Made by a program: the position numbers and the translations under genes. Positions 12,360 through 23,549 of a stretch of 64,000 nt of DNA are shown here, piece by piece (the stretch's first letter is position 1; every line of letters begins with the position of its first letter). The stretch is from Anthonomus grandis grandis (taxonomy: Eukaryota > Arthropoda > Insecta > Coleoptera > Curculionidae): the NCBI RefSeq assembly GCF_022605725.1, contig NC_065551.1, positions 31,062,001-31,126,000 of the forward strand. Direction: 5' to 3'. Under the pieces are notes generated by a model. That model was given only the letters and a program-made list of their open reading frames with translations, searched no databases and was not told where the DNA came from.

Positions 12360-15300
12360 TATAGGAAGATTGATTTATCCGATAAGCTTCAAATCATTAA
12401 CGACTTTAATTTGGTTTCTTCTAGTGTTCAATGGAATCTGTTATGTTCTTTGTAGGTGACTTTAACAGGAACAATTATAGCTTGATGATATCCTGACTTG
12501 AAAATAAGTGATACTTGCTTAGTCTTAATCTATGTGGTTTTATTTTTCAGCACCTCTATCTGTTCCTCTTTAAGTTGAGCGTGCAGGTCTCTTTCAATAT
12601 CTTTCCAGGTTATTTGTTACATTATTTAACACTTCTGCTCTGTTTTTATACAAGTACTAAATAATACTTTATTTGACACGTTTTAAAGGACGTAACTGTT
12701 AATATACGTATGCAAATAAGTACTGTATTACCCTCTCAATTAACGGTTAGACCATCAAAGCTCAGTTAGTAACTCTCAAAGGTCATATCAAGATAAACGA
12801 AATTTGATTCTTATATTAATTAACATTAATAACAGTTCTATTAAATCTAGTAGTTACTAAAAATTGAGTTTTGTCGTTATCTTTTGGGGCTGTTTTCTTC
12901 TGCTAATATCCACTCATATTCGCTCTCTTTCAAGGTTATTTGTTGTATTATTTATCACTTCTACTCTATTTTTAGTATGATAAATTTCAGATCATTTTCT
13001 GAGAATTATGACATCATCCAAATAAACCAAATTTGCTTCTTATATTAATCGACATAATAATTTTATTAAAACTGCTATAATCGGGTAGTAAAAGGATAAT
13101 TGCAATTCTTATATCAAAGGAGATTCAAGTTTTATCCAGACAGGTTTCTTCCAGAAAACCTGAATAATTTGATATTTGATCTGATTTGATGATTGTGTCA
13201 AGAGCATGTAATTGATGCATTAATGATTTAGGGGTTCTTATTTATTTTGTTGTTATGGTTCTCATTTATTATAATTGTTAGTATTCATATTTTAAACTTC
13301 ATAAAGAAGACTATTTACAGAGATATACTGGAATTAAAAGAATTCCATTGAGATGGCTGGTCAGTTTACCAGAGGAGTAACATCGACATTCTTTGAAGTT
13401 TTCTAGTTCTGCGCCTCTTAATTTTAAATTACTTAATAGTTATTTTAGTAATAGCCCTTTTTAAGAATCTTTGTTAGTTCCTCCTATTCTCTTCTTCTGC
13501 ATGTCTTATCATCATTCCTGATGCTTGTCTGTAATTGGTACTCAAATACTATGAACAAAAGCTTTCAAAGACCTTGATTGCTCCTAAATGGTTAGAATTT
13601 AGGATTGATTTTCATTGTTTTACCATGAAAATCAATTTGTTTTTCTCTAAAATACCAATATTCAAGATAAGAGCCAGAATTAAAACCGAAAGAAACGAAG
13701 TGGTGATCTATTAATAACTAAATTTAGGGCGACACTCAAGAATTTATGTACCTTCAGATGTTAAGTTGTGCGACACGCTGAGGAGTTGAGTTAAATTCGT
13801 GATAAACTTCCGTAACTGATTACGTTACGGGGTAGGAAATTTCAAATTTCACAGATGGGTTCCTGGCTAAAAGGATCGAAACTTTCGCAATCCAATAAGG
13901 GAAATTAGTAAGTTACTTCAGCGCGAAGCATATTTTTCCAAGTGTTTCTATTTTTTAGGTTAATTAACATCATATTAACAGTTTAAAAAAAAAACATCCC
14001 ATGTTTTACTTCCTATTTGAAGCCATTAGTTTTACAGGAAAAAATTGTATATAAAAGGGTACATAAGTAAAATGACCCATAATAGTTAAAAATTGCGGGC
14101 GAAGCGTGAAAGCCGTTTAATTTCGTGCTTTTTAAAATTTTCTTTTCTAAACCCTGGACTATTTAAATCCTTTCTTTGGGTTAATAGGGTTCGTTCAGGT
14201 TTCAGGCTACGTAATTCTGGTTTGCGATGTTACATGTTAATTGAAGGGACATTTTTAAAACCTTTGCGATAAGCGGAACTTCGAAACCCAATCAATGCTT
14301 AATTAAGAACTTTTCAACTTATAAATGTTTGATTACTGAATAATTTTAGGGTTTAGCTCGTTAGGTACGAAGGACAAAATTGTTGCATTAATACATTTAA
14401 ATATAATTTTTTTCGTCCAATAATATTTCATGAGGAATTAAAGTTTTGTCTCTAATGTGTCTGGGTACCAAATTCTCGAGTATATACAGAGAAAATGACA
14501 TTATGCTAATTGGTCTGAACTAGGCTGAGCCTCATTGCCTTAGTCAGTTGATTTATTGTTTGATACTGTTAGGGCAATCAGCGTAGTAAAGTGTAATCAA
14601 TGATTTGTTTTTCTGTTGTAAGCTCATTCTAATATGACCTTTTTGCCAGATATTTGATCTATAAAGATGGTTCTAGAAAACTGAGCACAAAATGATTCGG
14701 GCAGAGTATCTTCTTGTAATCATACTCATTGTTTTCTTTACTCATCTAGTATATGATGCATCCGTAATCTTTATCAAGAATGTTCTGTCTGAGTGAAAGT
14801 CTAGCAGAATTTACTAAATTACTTTACTTAGATCGTCATGTATAGGATGAGACAAGACGCTGGTATATTTAGTATGATATAGAAAAAAAAAATTCTTTTG
14901 AAAAAAAAAAGGTACCTGAAAAATCCCAAACTCTGAATGTCCATATCTCGATTTCTATGGACATTATCGGTAAAATTCCAATGCACTTTACTTAGTTTCG
15001 CCCTTCTGATTTCAATAAGACCATATGCAAGGTCGTCACTTTCTTATTAGCCGAGATCTCACCTTTTAGGCATTTTACGAATTTTCAAAGTACTCGCATT
15101 TCCTCAGACCATATCCCATTATATCACCTTGGTAGCTCAGTGTTTTCGTAATGTAGGAGAAGGGAATAAACTCTGGTTTAGTTAGTTCGATGACAATTCT
15201 ATATGTGCCAGGAGCAACAGAAACTTTGATTCTATTTCATCTTTCTGTGTTATTTTTGTATGCTCTTTATGGAATTTGGCATCGTCTATATTTGCTGAAC

Positions 15301-16196
15301 AAATTCTTATCCATGTAGACATATAGAATCACATAATATATACCTTTCTTTTAGGAAGTGGATTTATTCGTTTTTCGACTAGTTTGTGAGGAATGCACAT
15401 ATGTTATAAATATTAATTTTTAGGCATATCAATGATCCTATTACAAATACAGCTACCAAGAGTATTGCAGTTGGGACTGCTTTTCTCAAAAATACGATCT
15501 AATATGGAAAACCATTAAAGGGATGATATAATAAATGTATACACTTTAATATACACTTTAATATATTTTCGAGAAAATATTATGACAACATTATTTAATC
15601 TAATTGAGAAGATATTTTCACAATGTCAACAGAATGAACGAATGAGTTTATGCCGATATTTTTATTTTAAATATTGTTTGAATAAACAGAAAAATATTCG
15701 GCCCAGCTTGTTACCATATACAGGACCTCTAATAACAATTTTGCCAAGTTTTTGGAAATTATGGCTTGTATGTTGGACACCTTGAATTTGTCGCTAAAGA
15801 CTGTATCTCGATGAATGTGTTTACAAACAGAGACTCCTTGGAGGGCTATTCCAGGGTTCTTCACCTACATCATCTATCAGATCATAAGGATATAGTTTTC
15901 CGTCTTAATAATCCTATTCTGAAAAAAAAACAAATACTAGTAATCTATTACAAATGAGGTTTTTTTTATCTCTATAGTGTTGTAGAAAAGGTCGGATGGC
16001 AGTGGGTACCGATATCTTATGCTTTGGGTGATAGGCAACCCTTCAAAAAGCGATCAACGGGAATATTTGATTGATTTTTTAAATTACAAAAAGTACCAGG
16101 AGTAGAATGCCGGATTTAATTTCCAAAATTTTCTTACGATCACATTCAAGAAAAAAAGGAAAAAGCACGCTGTTGATTGACAAATTAACGGGTCTT
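12360..16196. other. unassigned intronic sequence
   Basis: About 3.8 kb with no recognised gene, exon or full transposon. Small open frames at 15582-15957 on both strands overlap each other and lack motifs. Confidence 0.35.
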
Positions 16197-16214
16197 ATTT
16201 GGCCACCCCGTATA
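16197..16214. repeat. decayed mariner terminus
   Basis: TTGGCCACCCCGTATA resembles the right end TGGCCACCCTGTATA of the mariner at 29087-30926, with one substitution in the CCCTG terminus. No transposase remains beside it. Confidence 0.4.
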
Positions 16215-16539
16215 AAGGTATGTGTATATTGGAATAATAAATATTTAAATAAATGTAGGTAAATAAATATTTTTAGATGACAAAATGGCCTATGGACAAG
16301 CCCTTAATCTGGTCCTTCATCCCGATTTTTCCCCTATACTGATCGATTAATTAAAAAAAAAAGGATTTATTTAAATAAAAGGTACATTTATTTAAATTTT
16401 CTTAAAAATTAAGTAGCTCATAACGCGCATGAAAAGTGAAAGTAAAAGCGCGCGCAGCCTCTACTGACAACGTGGAGTCTCTCGGGCATGCTCGGACACG
16501 TTCGGGTGGGTGAAAGGTTTATTGTGGAGCACTTCGAAT

Positions 16540-16573
16540 TCAGTCGTTTTTGGGCAGCGGTCGAGGTAGGTCC
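16540..16573 (+). promoter_or_regulatory. candidate Inr + DPE core promoter
   Basis: TCAGTC (16540-16545) matches the arthropod initiator, with A+1 at 16542. GGTCC at 16569-16573 falls exactly at +28 to +32 and fits the DPE consensus RGWYV. The surroundings, 16440-16580, are unusually rich in CG dinucleotides (GCGCGCGC, CTCGGACACGTTCGGG) for this window. It would drive plus-strand transcription into the hairpin array, antisense to the GPCR-like gene. This is motif evidence only. Confidence 0.4.
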
Positions 16574-16674
16574 AAAGGAAGTAGCTCACTTATGGTTCCT
16601 GGTATAGTGTGAGTGATTGGGTGTTTTTTTTAGTGAGTGTTTTTAATGTGGATCCTGTACAGCTGAACTAAAAT
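16542..16674 (+). other. candidate non-coding or 5' leader exon, copy 1
   Basis: Starting at the candidate initiator, the sequence runs to a good splice donor (AAAAT|GTAAGTACC) at 16674/16675. From about 16595 it is repeated at 17111-17209 with the same donor. No substantial open frame was seen. The arrangement suggests a first exon whose intron would be the hairpin array, but no downstream exon was found. Confidence 0.3.
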
Positions 16675-16734
16675 GTAAGTACCATTTTTTCTTTACAATT
16701 GCATGCAAATTTTAAAAAGTTATTTGGTGTTGCA

Positions 16735-17060
16735 AATACAACAAAGCAAAAATTAATTGCGGGGAGCTTGGGAAATTTATTCGTTAAATTTCTCTCTCTA
16801 ATTAGCTAAATCAGCACTTTAAACAAGATTATGTAAGTCAAACAAGGGGGTTCTAAATAAACAAAGAACAAAATATTTATTGGCAGATTTATTCGCTAAA
16901 TTTGCATTTCAAACTATTTTTTTATAAAAAAGGGGTTTAGAATTTATTAAAATCTTGAGGGTTTTCTGCAGGAAATTTATTCGTTAAATTTCCTTTTTGT
17001 TAAAATTTCTCTCTCCGATCAGCAGATTTATTCGCTAAATTTGCACTTTAAACAAGATAA
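16735..17060 (+). repeat. left flanking module of the hairpin array
   Basis: It carries, in order: a GGAA hairpin, a degenerate AATTAGCTAAATCAGCAC, CTTTAAACAAGATTATGT, AAACAAGGGGGTTCTAAATA, a GCAG hairpin, TTTAGAATTTATTAAAATCT, a GGAA hairpin and a second GCAG hairpin. The same succession returns at 20160-20600, so this module brackets the central repeats on both sides in direct orientation. Confidence 0.75.
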
Positions 17061-17110
17061 TGATATTTGGATTTAGAATTTATGAAAATCTTGTGAAATA
17101 GATCCCTTAG

Positions 17111-17209
17111 GGTTACTGGTATAGTATAAGTATTTAGTGATTGGGTGTTTTTACTGTGATGGTTTAGTGAGTGTTTTTAATGTGGATCCTGTACTGCTGG
17201 AATAAAATG
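17111..17209 (+). other. duplicated candidate leader exon, copy 2, ending ATG|GTAAGT
   Basis: This matches copy 1 through GTGATTGGGTGTTTTT, AGTGAGTGTTTTTAATGTGG and ATCCTGTAC, followed by the same donor and the same intron start (CTTTACAATTGCATGCAA). Copy 2 ends exactly in ATG before the donor, so a start codon at the exon end is possible. Copy 1 lacks one G and would split it. Confidence 0.3.
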
Positions 17210-17601
17210 GTAAGTACCAATTTTTCTTTACAATTGCATGCAAGTTTTAAAAGTTTAATTTGGTGGTGTTGTGCAAAAATTAATAATCGGCAATATAAGG
17301 ATTGGAGATGCGTGTTCAAATTTTATTAGTAGCAATTCTTGAGTAAATTTATTCGCTAAATTTACATGAAAATTGGAACTTAATTCATATTTTACTGTGG
17401 ATTTATTCGTTAAATTCACATGTAAATAATAACAAAGCAATTCTAGTTTCAATAAGAGTAATTCAAATTTTAAAATGTTCTAATCCAAACAAATTTACGG
17501 ATACAAAAATTTTTGGTATATTTTAATAAAGTGGATTTTTTTAGCATGTGTATTTACGATTGGATTTTGGATTTGCTCTAAACAGAAATAAAATAAATTA
17601 T

Positions 17602-20012
17602 GTGAATTTATTCGCTAAATTCACATTTACATGAAATTACGAAGGTGGTTCTAATACAAATACGGATTTTAATAAATTCTAAATATTTTTCAAAATTTTC
17701 TAAACACAAACTTTTAACAAAATTGATTTTAAGGAAATTTATTCGTTAAATTTCCATTTTCTAAACCAGTCAAAAATGTTTGCAAAATTAAATTTGAAAA
17801 TGTTTTCTCTCAGTTTCTTGTGAATTTATTCGCTAAATTTACAATTAAATAAAACTATTAAGGGGGGAAAAACAGAAATAGAAATTCTCAAACTCTAAAG
17901 ATTTTTCCAAAAATTTTAAAAAATATCTGTGAATTTATTCGCTAAATTCACATTTAAATGAAACTATCTAAGGGGAATCAAAATATAAATAGAAGTTCTC
18001 CTAGTCTATAAAAAAATTTTCAAAATTTTTAGGTGAATTTATTCGCTAAATTCACATTTACAAGAAATTACGAAGGGGGTTCTAATACAAATATAGATTT
18101 TAATAAATTCTAAATATTTTTCAAAATTTTCTAAACACAAACTTTTAACAAAATTGTTTTTAAGGAAATTTATTCGCTAAATTTCCACTTTCTAAACCAG
18201 TCAAAAATTTTTGCAAAATTTAATTGGAAAATGTTTTCTCTCAGTTTCTTGTGAATTTATTCGCTAAATTCACAATTAAGGGGGGAAAAACAGAAATAGA
18301 AATTCTCAAACTCTAAAGATTTTTCCAAAAATTTTAAAAAATATCTGTGAATTTATTCGCTAAATTCACATTTAAATAAAACTATCAAAGGGGAATTAAA
18401 ATATAAATAGAAATTCTCATAGTCTATAAAAAATTTTAGATGAATTTATTCGCTAAATTCACATTTACCTGCAATCACTTAGGGGTTATCTAAAACAAAA
18501 TTTTAAAAATTTTCAAAATTTTCTGAACACAAACCTTAAAGTTTTAACAAACATTTTTTAAGGAAATTTATTCGTTAAATTTCCATTTTCTAAACCAGTC
18601 AAAAGTTTTTGCAAAATTTAATTTGAAAATGTTTTCTCTCAGTTTCTTGTGGATTTATTCGCTAAATTCACAATTAAATAATGCTATTAAGGGGGGAAAA
18701 ATAGAAATAGAAATTCTCGAACTCTATAGATTTTTCCAAAAATTTTTAAAAATATCTGTGAATTTATTCGCTAAATTCACATTTAAATAAAACTATCAAA
18801 GGGGAATTAAAATATAAATAGAAATTCTCATAGTCTCTAAACATTTTTAGATGAATTTATTCGCCAAATTCACATTTACCTGCAATCACCTAGGGGTTAT
18901 CTAAAACAAAATTTTCAAAATTTTCTGAACACAAACCTTAAAGTTTTAACAAACATTTTTTAAGGAAATTTATTCGTTAAATTTCCATTTTCTAAACCAG
19001 TCAAAAATTTTTGCAAAATTTAATTTGAAAATGTTTTCTCTCAGTTTCTTGTGGATTTATTCGCTAAATTCACAATTAAATAAAGCTATTAAGGGGGGAA
19101 AAACAGAAATAGAAATTCTCAAACTCTAAAGATTTTTCCAAAAATTTTAAAAAATATCTGTGAATTTATTCGCTAAATTCACATTTAAATAAAAACTATC
19201 AAAGGGGATTAAAATATAAATAGAAATTCTCATAGTCTATAAAAATTTTTAGATGAATTTATTCGCTAAATTCACATTTACCTGCAATCACTAAGGGGTT
19301 ATATAAAACAAATACGGGTTTTAATAAATTCTAATACGGATTTTACGAATATTTTTCAAAATTTTCTGAACACAAACTTTAAAGTTGTAACAACATTTTT
19401 TTAAGGAAATTTATTCGCTAAATTTCCATTTTCAAAAACAGTCAAAAATTTTTGCAAAATTAAATTTGAAAATGTTTTCTCTCAGGTTTCTTGTGGATTT
19501 ATTCGCTAAATTCACAATTAAATAAGACTATTAAAAGGGGAAAAACAGAAATAGAAATTTTCAGACTCTAAAGATTTTTTCAAAGATTTTAAAAAATGTC
19601 GGTGAATTTATGCGCTAAATTCACATTTAAAAAAAACTATCAAAAGGGAATTAAAATATAAATAGAAATTCTCATAGTCTATAAAAAAATTTCTAAATTT
19701 TTAGGTGAATTTATTCGCTAAATTCACATTTACATGAAATCACTAAGGGGTTATATAAAACTATAATTCTAAGTCTCTTCAGAAAGTGTGAATTTATTTG
19801 CTAAATTCACAATTAAATAAAACTATTAAGGGGAAATTAAGACATAAGTAAAAATTCTGTGAATTTATTCGCTAAATTTACATATTTACATGAAATCGCT
19901 AAGGGGTTACAATACAAATACAGATTTCATTAAATTCTAATGTTTTTTCAAAACTTCTTTTGAAAAACTTTTTTATTAAAAGTTTATTGTGGATTTATTC
20001 GCTAAATCCACA
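17602..20012 (+). repeat. central higher-order repeat, four hairpins per unit of about 400-450 bp
   Basis: Units start near 17602, 18033, 18440, 18851, 19253 and 19705. Each contains a GTGA-type hairpin, a GGAA hairpin preceded by AACAAA and TTTTAAG, a GTGA/GTGG hairpin preceded by TTTTCTCTCAGTTTCTTG, and another GTGA hairpin preceded by AAATATCTG. Between them are conserved spacers such as AAACCAGTCAAAA and TAAATAGAAATTCTC. The last unit is shortened and rearranged. Confidence 0.8.
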
Positions 20013-20159
20013 ATTAAATAAAACTAATAAAGGGTTTAAAATATAAATAGAAATTCTTGTACTCTTACATCACTCTAAATATTTTTCCAAAAATTTTTTT
20101 GTAAATTTATTCGATTTTGTGATTTTTATTTCTTCTATGTGGTTATGTTTTAATACTTT

Positions 20160-20600
20160 AAGGGAGCATGGGAAAATTATTCGTTAAATTTTCTGCATTA
20201 AAATTTCTCTTCTTAATTAGCTAAATCTGCACTTTAAACAAGATTATGTTAGTTAAACAAGGGGGTTCTAAATAAACAAGAAAGAAAATATTTATTGGCA
20301 GATTTATTCGCTAAATTTGCACTTCAACCTAATTTTTATAAAAAAGAAATTTAGAATTTATTAAAATCTTAATAGTTTTCTGTAGGAAATTTATGCGTTA
20401 AATTTCCTCTTTATTAGTTCTCTCTCTGAAAAAGCCGAATCATTCGTTAAATCTGCACTCTAAACAGAATCGTGATAATGCAACATCATTATGGGGCCTC
20501 TAATAGACAAACAAAATATTTATTTTATTAAAAAAAAAGAATTTAGAATTTATTAAAATCTTGGGGATTCTCTATAGGAAATTTATGCGTTAAATTTCCT
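20160..20600 (+). repeat. right flanking module of the hairpin array
   Basis: A direct copy of the left module (16735-17060), including GCACTTTAAACAAGATTATG and AAACAAGGGGGTTCTAAATA. Here the last two GGAA hairpins have the loop variant TGCGT (20394-20398 and 20586-20590). Confidence 0.75.
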
Positions 20601-20869
20601 TATTGAAATTGCTTTGTATTTATAATATAATTGAAATAAAGGTTCTTATAACGACAATTCAATGGGATTTAAAAAAATTAATATCCAATCGTAGATACAC
20701 AGCAAACACATTTGTGATGTATAGGTTTCGTATTTCATCTTAAACATTAATTTTCATTATTTGAAAATGTCCTTTTTAGATTGTAAGAAGTACTTTTTCG
20801 GTTTATTTAACGTATTAAAAAGATTTACAACTTGACGTGACTTGACTAGACTTAACTAACTAACGTGTA
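20601..20869. other. short spacer between the hairpin array and the 41-bp satellite
   Basis: AT-rich sequence with no recognised element. Confidence 0.4.
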
Positions 20870-22062
20870 AAAAATATTGACAAAGCATGTAACCAGTGTG
20901 CTTTTCCCTTGAAAAAATTGACAAAGCATGTATAAGTGTGCATTTTCCCTTGAAAATATTGACAAAGCATGTATAAGTGTGCATTTTCCCTTGAAAATAT
21001 TGACCAAGCATGTATAAGTGTGCATTTTCCCTTGAAAATATTGACCAAGCATGTATAAGTGTGCATTTTCCCTTGAAAATATTGACCAAGCATGTATAAG
21101 TGTGCATTTTCCCATGAAAATATTGACCAAGCATGTATAAGTGTGCATTTTCCCTAGAAAATATTGACCAAGCATGTATAAGTGTGCATTTTCCCTTGAA
21201 AATATTGACAAAGCATGTATAAGTGTGCATTTTCCCTTGAAAATATTGACAAAGCATGTAAAAGTGTGCATCTTCCCTTGAAAATATTGACCAAGCATGT
21301 ATAAATGTGCATTTTCCCTTGAAAATATTGACAAAGCATGTAAAAGTGTTCTTCCTTTGAAAATATTGACCAAGCATGTAAAAGTGTGCATCTTCCCTTG
21401 AAAATATTGACAAAGCGTGTATAAGTGTGCATTTTCCCTTGAAAATATTGACCAAGCATGTATAAATGTGCATTTTCCCTTGAAAATATTGACAAAGCAT
21501 GTAAAAGTGTGCATCTTCCCTTGAAAATATTGACCAAGCATGTATAAATGTGCATTTTCCCTTGAAAATATTGACAAAGCATGTAAAAGTGTGCATCTTC
21601 CCTTGAAAATATTGACCAAGCATGTATAAATGTGCATTTTCCCTTGAAAATATTGACCAAGCATGTAAAAGTGTGCATCTTCCCTTGAAAATATTGACAA
21701 AGCGTGTATAAAGTGTGCATTTTCCCTTGAAAATATTGACCAAGCATGTATAAATGTGCATTTTCCCTTGAAAATATTGACAAAGCATGTAAAAGTGTTC
21801 TTCCTTTGAAAATATTGACCAAGCATGTAAAAGTGTGCATCTTCCCTTGAAAATATTGACCAAGCATGTATAAGTGTGCATTTTCCCTTGAAAATATTGA
21901 CAAAGCATGTATAAGTGTGCATTTTCCCTTGAAAATATTGACCAAGCATGTATAAGTGTGCATTTTCCCTTGAAAATATTGACCAAGCATGTATAAGTGT
22001 GCATTTTCCCTTGAATAAAATTGACAAAGCATGTAACCAGTGTGCTTCCCTGAAAAATTGAC
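20870..22062. repeat. 41-bp tandem satellite, about 29 copies
   Basis: The unit is GAAAATATTGACCAAGCATG followed by TATAAGTGTGCATTTTCCCTT. Units vary mainly at ACC/ACA, TATAA/TAAAA and ATTTTCCC/ATCTTCCC. Because 41 is not a multiple of 3 and the minus-strand unit has no stop in any frame, all three minus-strand frames stay open for hundreds of codons. I regard these as repeat artefacts and not as genes. The first and last units share the private variant GTAACCAGTGTGCTT. Confidence 0.97.
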
Positions 22063-22118
22063 TTAGAGGAATGGTTTTTAGTGGGTCGGGGCTGGAAAAA
22101 GCCTTAACCCCACACTAT

Positions 22119-22134
22119 CCCGGGCCGGCCCGGG
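22119..22134. other. 16-bp all-GC perfect palindrome
   Basis: CCCGGGCCGGCCCGGG is its own reverse complement. It sits 57 bp beyond the end of the 41-bp satellite, in a short GC-rich island (22081-22140) that stands out from the AT-rich surroundings. The function is unknown. Confidence 0.85.
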
Positions 22135-23549
22135 GTGTCTGTTTGCAGATTTTTTTAACCTCTCTAAAAAATAAAAAAAAAAAAAAACGATGGTAAGTAT
22201 GTTTAAGACCGTGTCAGGAAAATCTGCATAAGAAGATTCATTTAAAAAGGATACAGGAGATTGAAGACTAAGAGTCATTAGTCAGAAAACTAAGCAAAAC
22301 CATCAACAAAAAACTTAGCATTGATAAATTGATACGTCGCCTCAATATGCGAGGATATCGAAAAACATGCAACAAATTTACCACGACTGAAGAGAGAGAT
22401 TATGAGAAAAGTCTTATTTCCAAGCCGGAGTTTATGCCATGAATTAAGTAAGGAGCAAGATCTTAAACGCAACGGAGGATTTGGATCTTAATGATTCAAA
22501 TTTGGCTATGAAAAATGTATATTTTATTTTTGAAAGTATGCCAATAATACAATCTATATGCAATATAGTTGTCTTAGGAAGAAAGAGGCTATTTTACCAG
22601 AACCATCTGAAAATTTAAATAAAAGCAATATTTTAAAAGCTAACAAATGACGTGCACAAATTCAGTTTTTTTCATTAAAACTTGGTATATAATAAAATTA
22701 AATACACCTATAATTTTAATACTCATTCATAAAATGAAACCTTAATAATGCTAAAATAAAGTAAACTACTTCAAGCGGAAGCCCAGTAGAATTTAGATGA
22801 CAAGGTTAAATACTCTTTACATTAAACGTTTAACTTATTTAACGTATTCACTTTAGTAAAAAAATAGTACTTTATTACAAATATATTAAGGTTAAAATTA
22901 TTTTTCTTCAAAAGTAACATTTAATTAAAATTTAAATTATATCAATCTTAAATTAATTATAACTTTGCTTTCTAGCGGTGAAATAATTTTCTAACCTTCC
23001 CAAAGTTAAGAAAATAACAGAAATAGGGTTCGTCTAATTGTCTGTAGAAAATCGTCAAGATCTACGGGTTTAATTTGGCGTTTACTTCATTGACTTTTCC
23101 TAGATATTTAATCTAGATAGGAAAATTTAAATCAACCTTTTAAGTTAAAGGGGGATCTCGGCTCGATAAATGCTTTGGTCTGAATTTAACTTATGGAAAT
23201 ATTGATTAAATTGGAAATAAGCGGACGTTTGCGGAATTTAATTAATTTTTTTTAAAGAGAACGAATGTTTAATAAGCTCCTAAAACCTTATATGAACTTA
23301 CTTTGTCATATATATACTTACCAAGTAAATATCTAGGACATTTTACAGTTTATTTTATATAGTAGGTACAACACTTAAACATGCCAAAGAAACTTTACTT
23401 TAAGAAGTACATTTCGATATTTATTCAAGACTACTCGAGTAAATTTCATTTAAACTATAAGGTGGACTAGTAGAGCTATTTAACAAGAAAGTTTTAAGTT
23501 TGTTTTGCAAAATAAATTGGAAAGGTGCCTGCCAGAGAACGTTGGCACT
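22135..23549. other. unassigned; possible coding relic at 22180-22490
   Basis: The plus strand around 22330-22445 can be read as IRRLNMRGYRKTCNKFTTTE, which looks protein-like but carries no domain I recognise and is bounded by stops. The remainder is AT-rich and featureless. Confidence 0.3.

Larger units (their letters stand above)
16735..20600 (+). repeat. array of about 33 TTCGY-loop hairpins
   Basis: Each hairpin has a 9-bp left arm, a 5-nt loop and a 9-bp right arm, for example GTGAATTTA-TTCGC-TAAATTCAC. Left-arm starts: 16771, 16883, 16971, 17022, 17343, 17397, 17602, 17733, 17820, 17929, 18033, 18164, 18251, 18347, 18441, 18562, 18649, 18758, 18852, 18964, 19051, 19160, 19254, 19405, 19493, 19602, 19705, 19788, 19859, 19989, 20298, 20385, 20577. 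Loops are TTCGC or TTCGT, rarely TGCGC, TGCGT or TTTGC. The stem variants GTGA/TCAC, GGAA/TTCC, GTAA/TTAC and GTGG/CCAC change together on both arms. Decayed copies sit near 20101, 20171 and 20437. Spacers (50-200 bp) are AT-rich and non-coding. I know of no named family. The array lies in intron 1 of the minus-strand GPCR-like gene. Confidence 0.9.

Noticed and set aside
16735..20600. CRISPR-like array
   Set aside because: The repeats are short palindromes with related, non-unique spacers in a eukaryotic intron. There are no cas genes and no bacterial context.
20852..22032. Three long overlapping minus-strand ORFs (up to 391 codons)
   Set aside because: All are translations of the 41-bp tandem repeat in its three frames. 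No start context, no non-repeat sequence and no domain.
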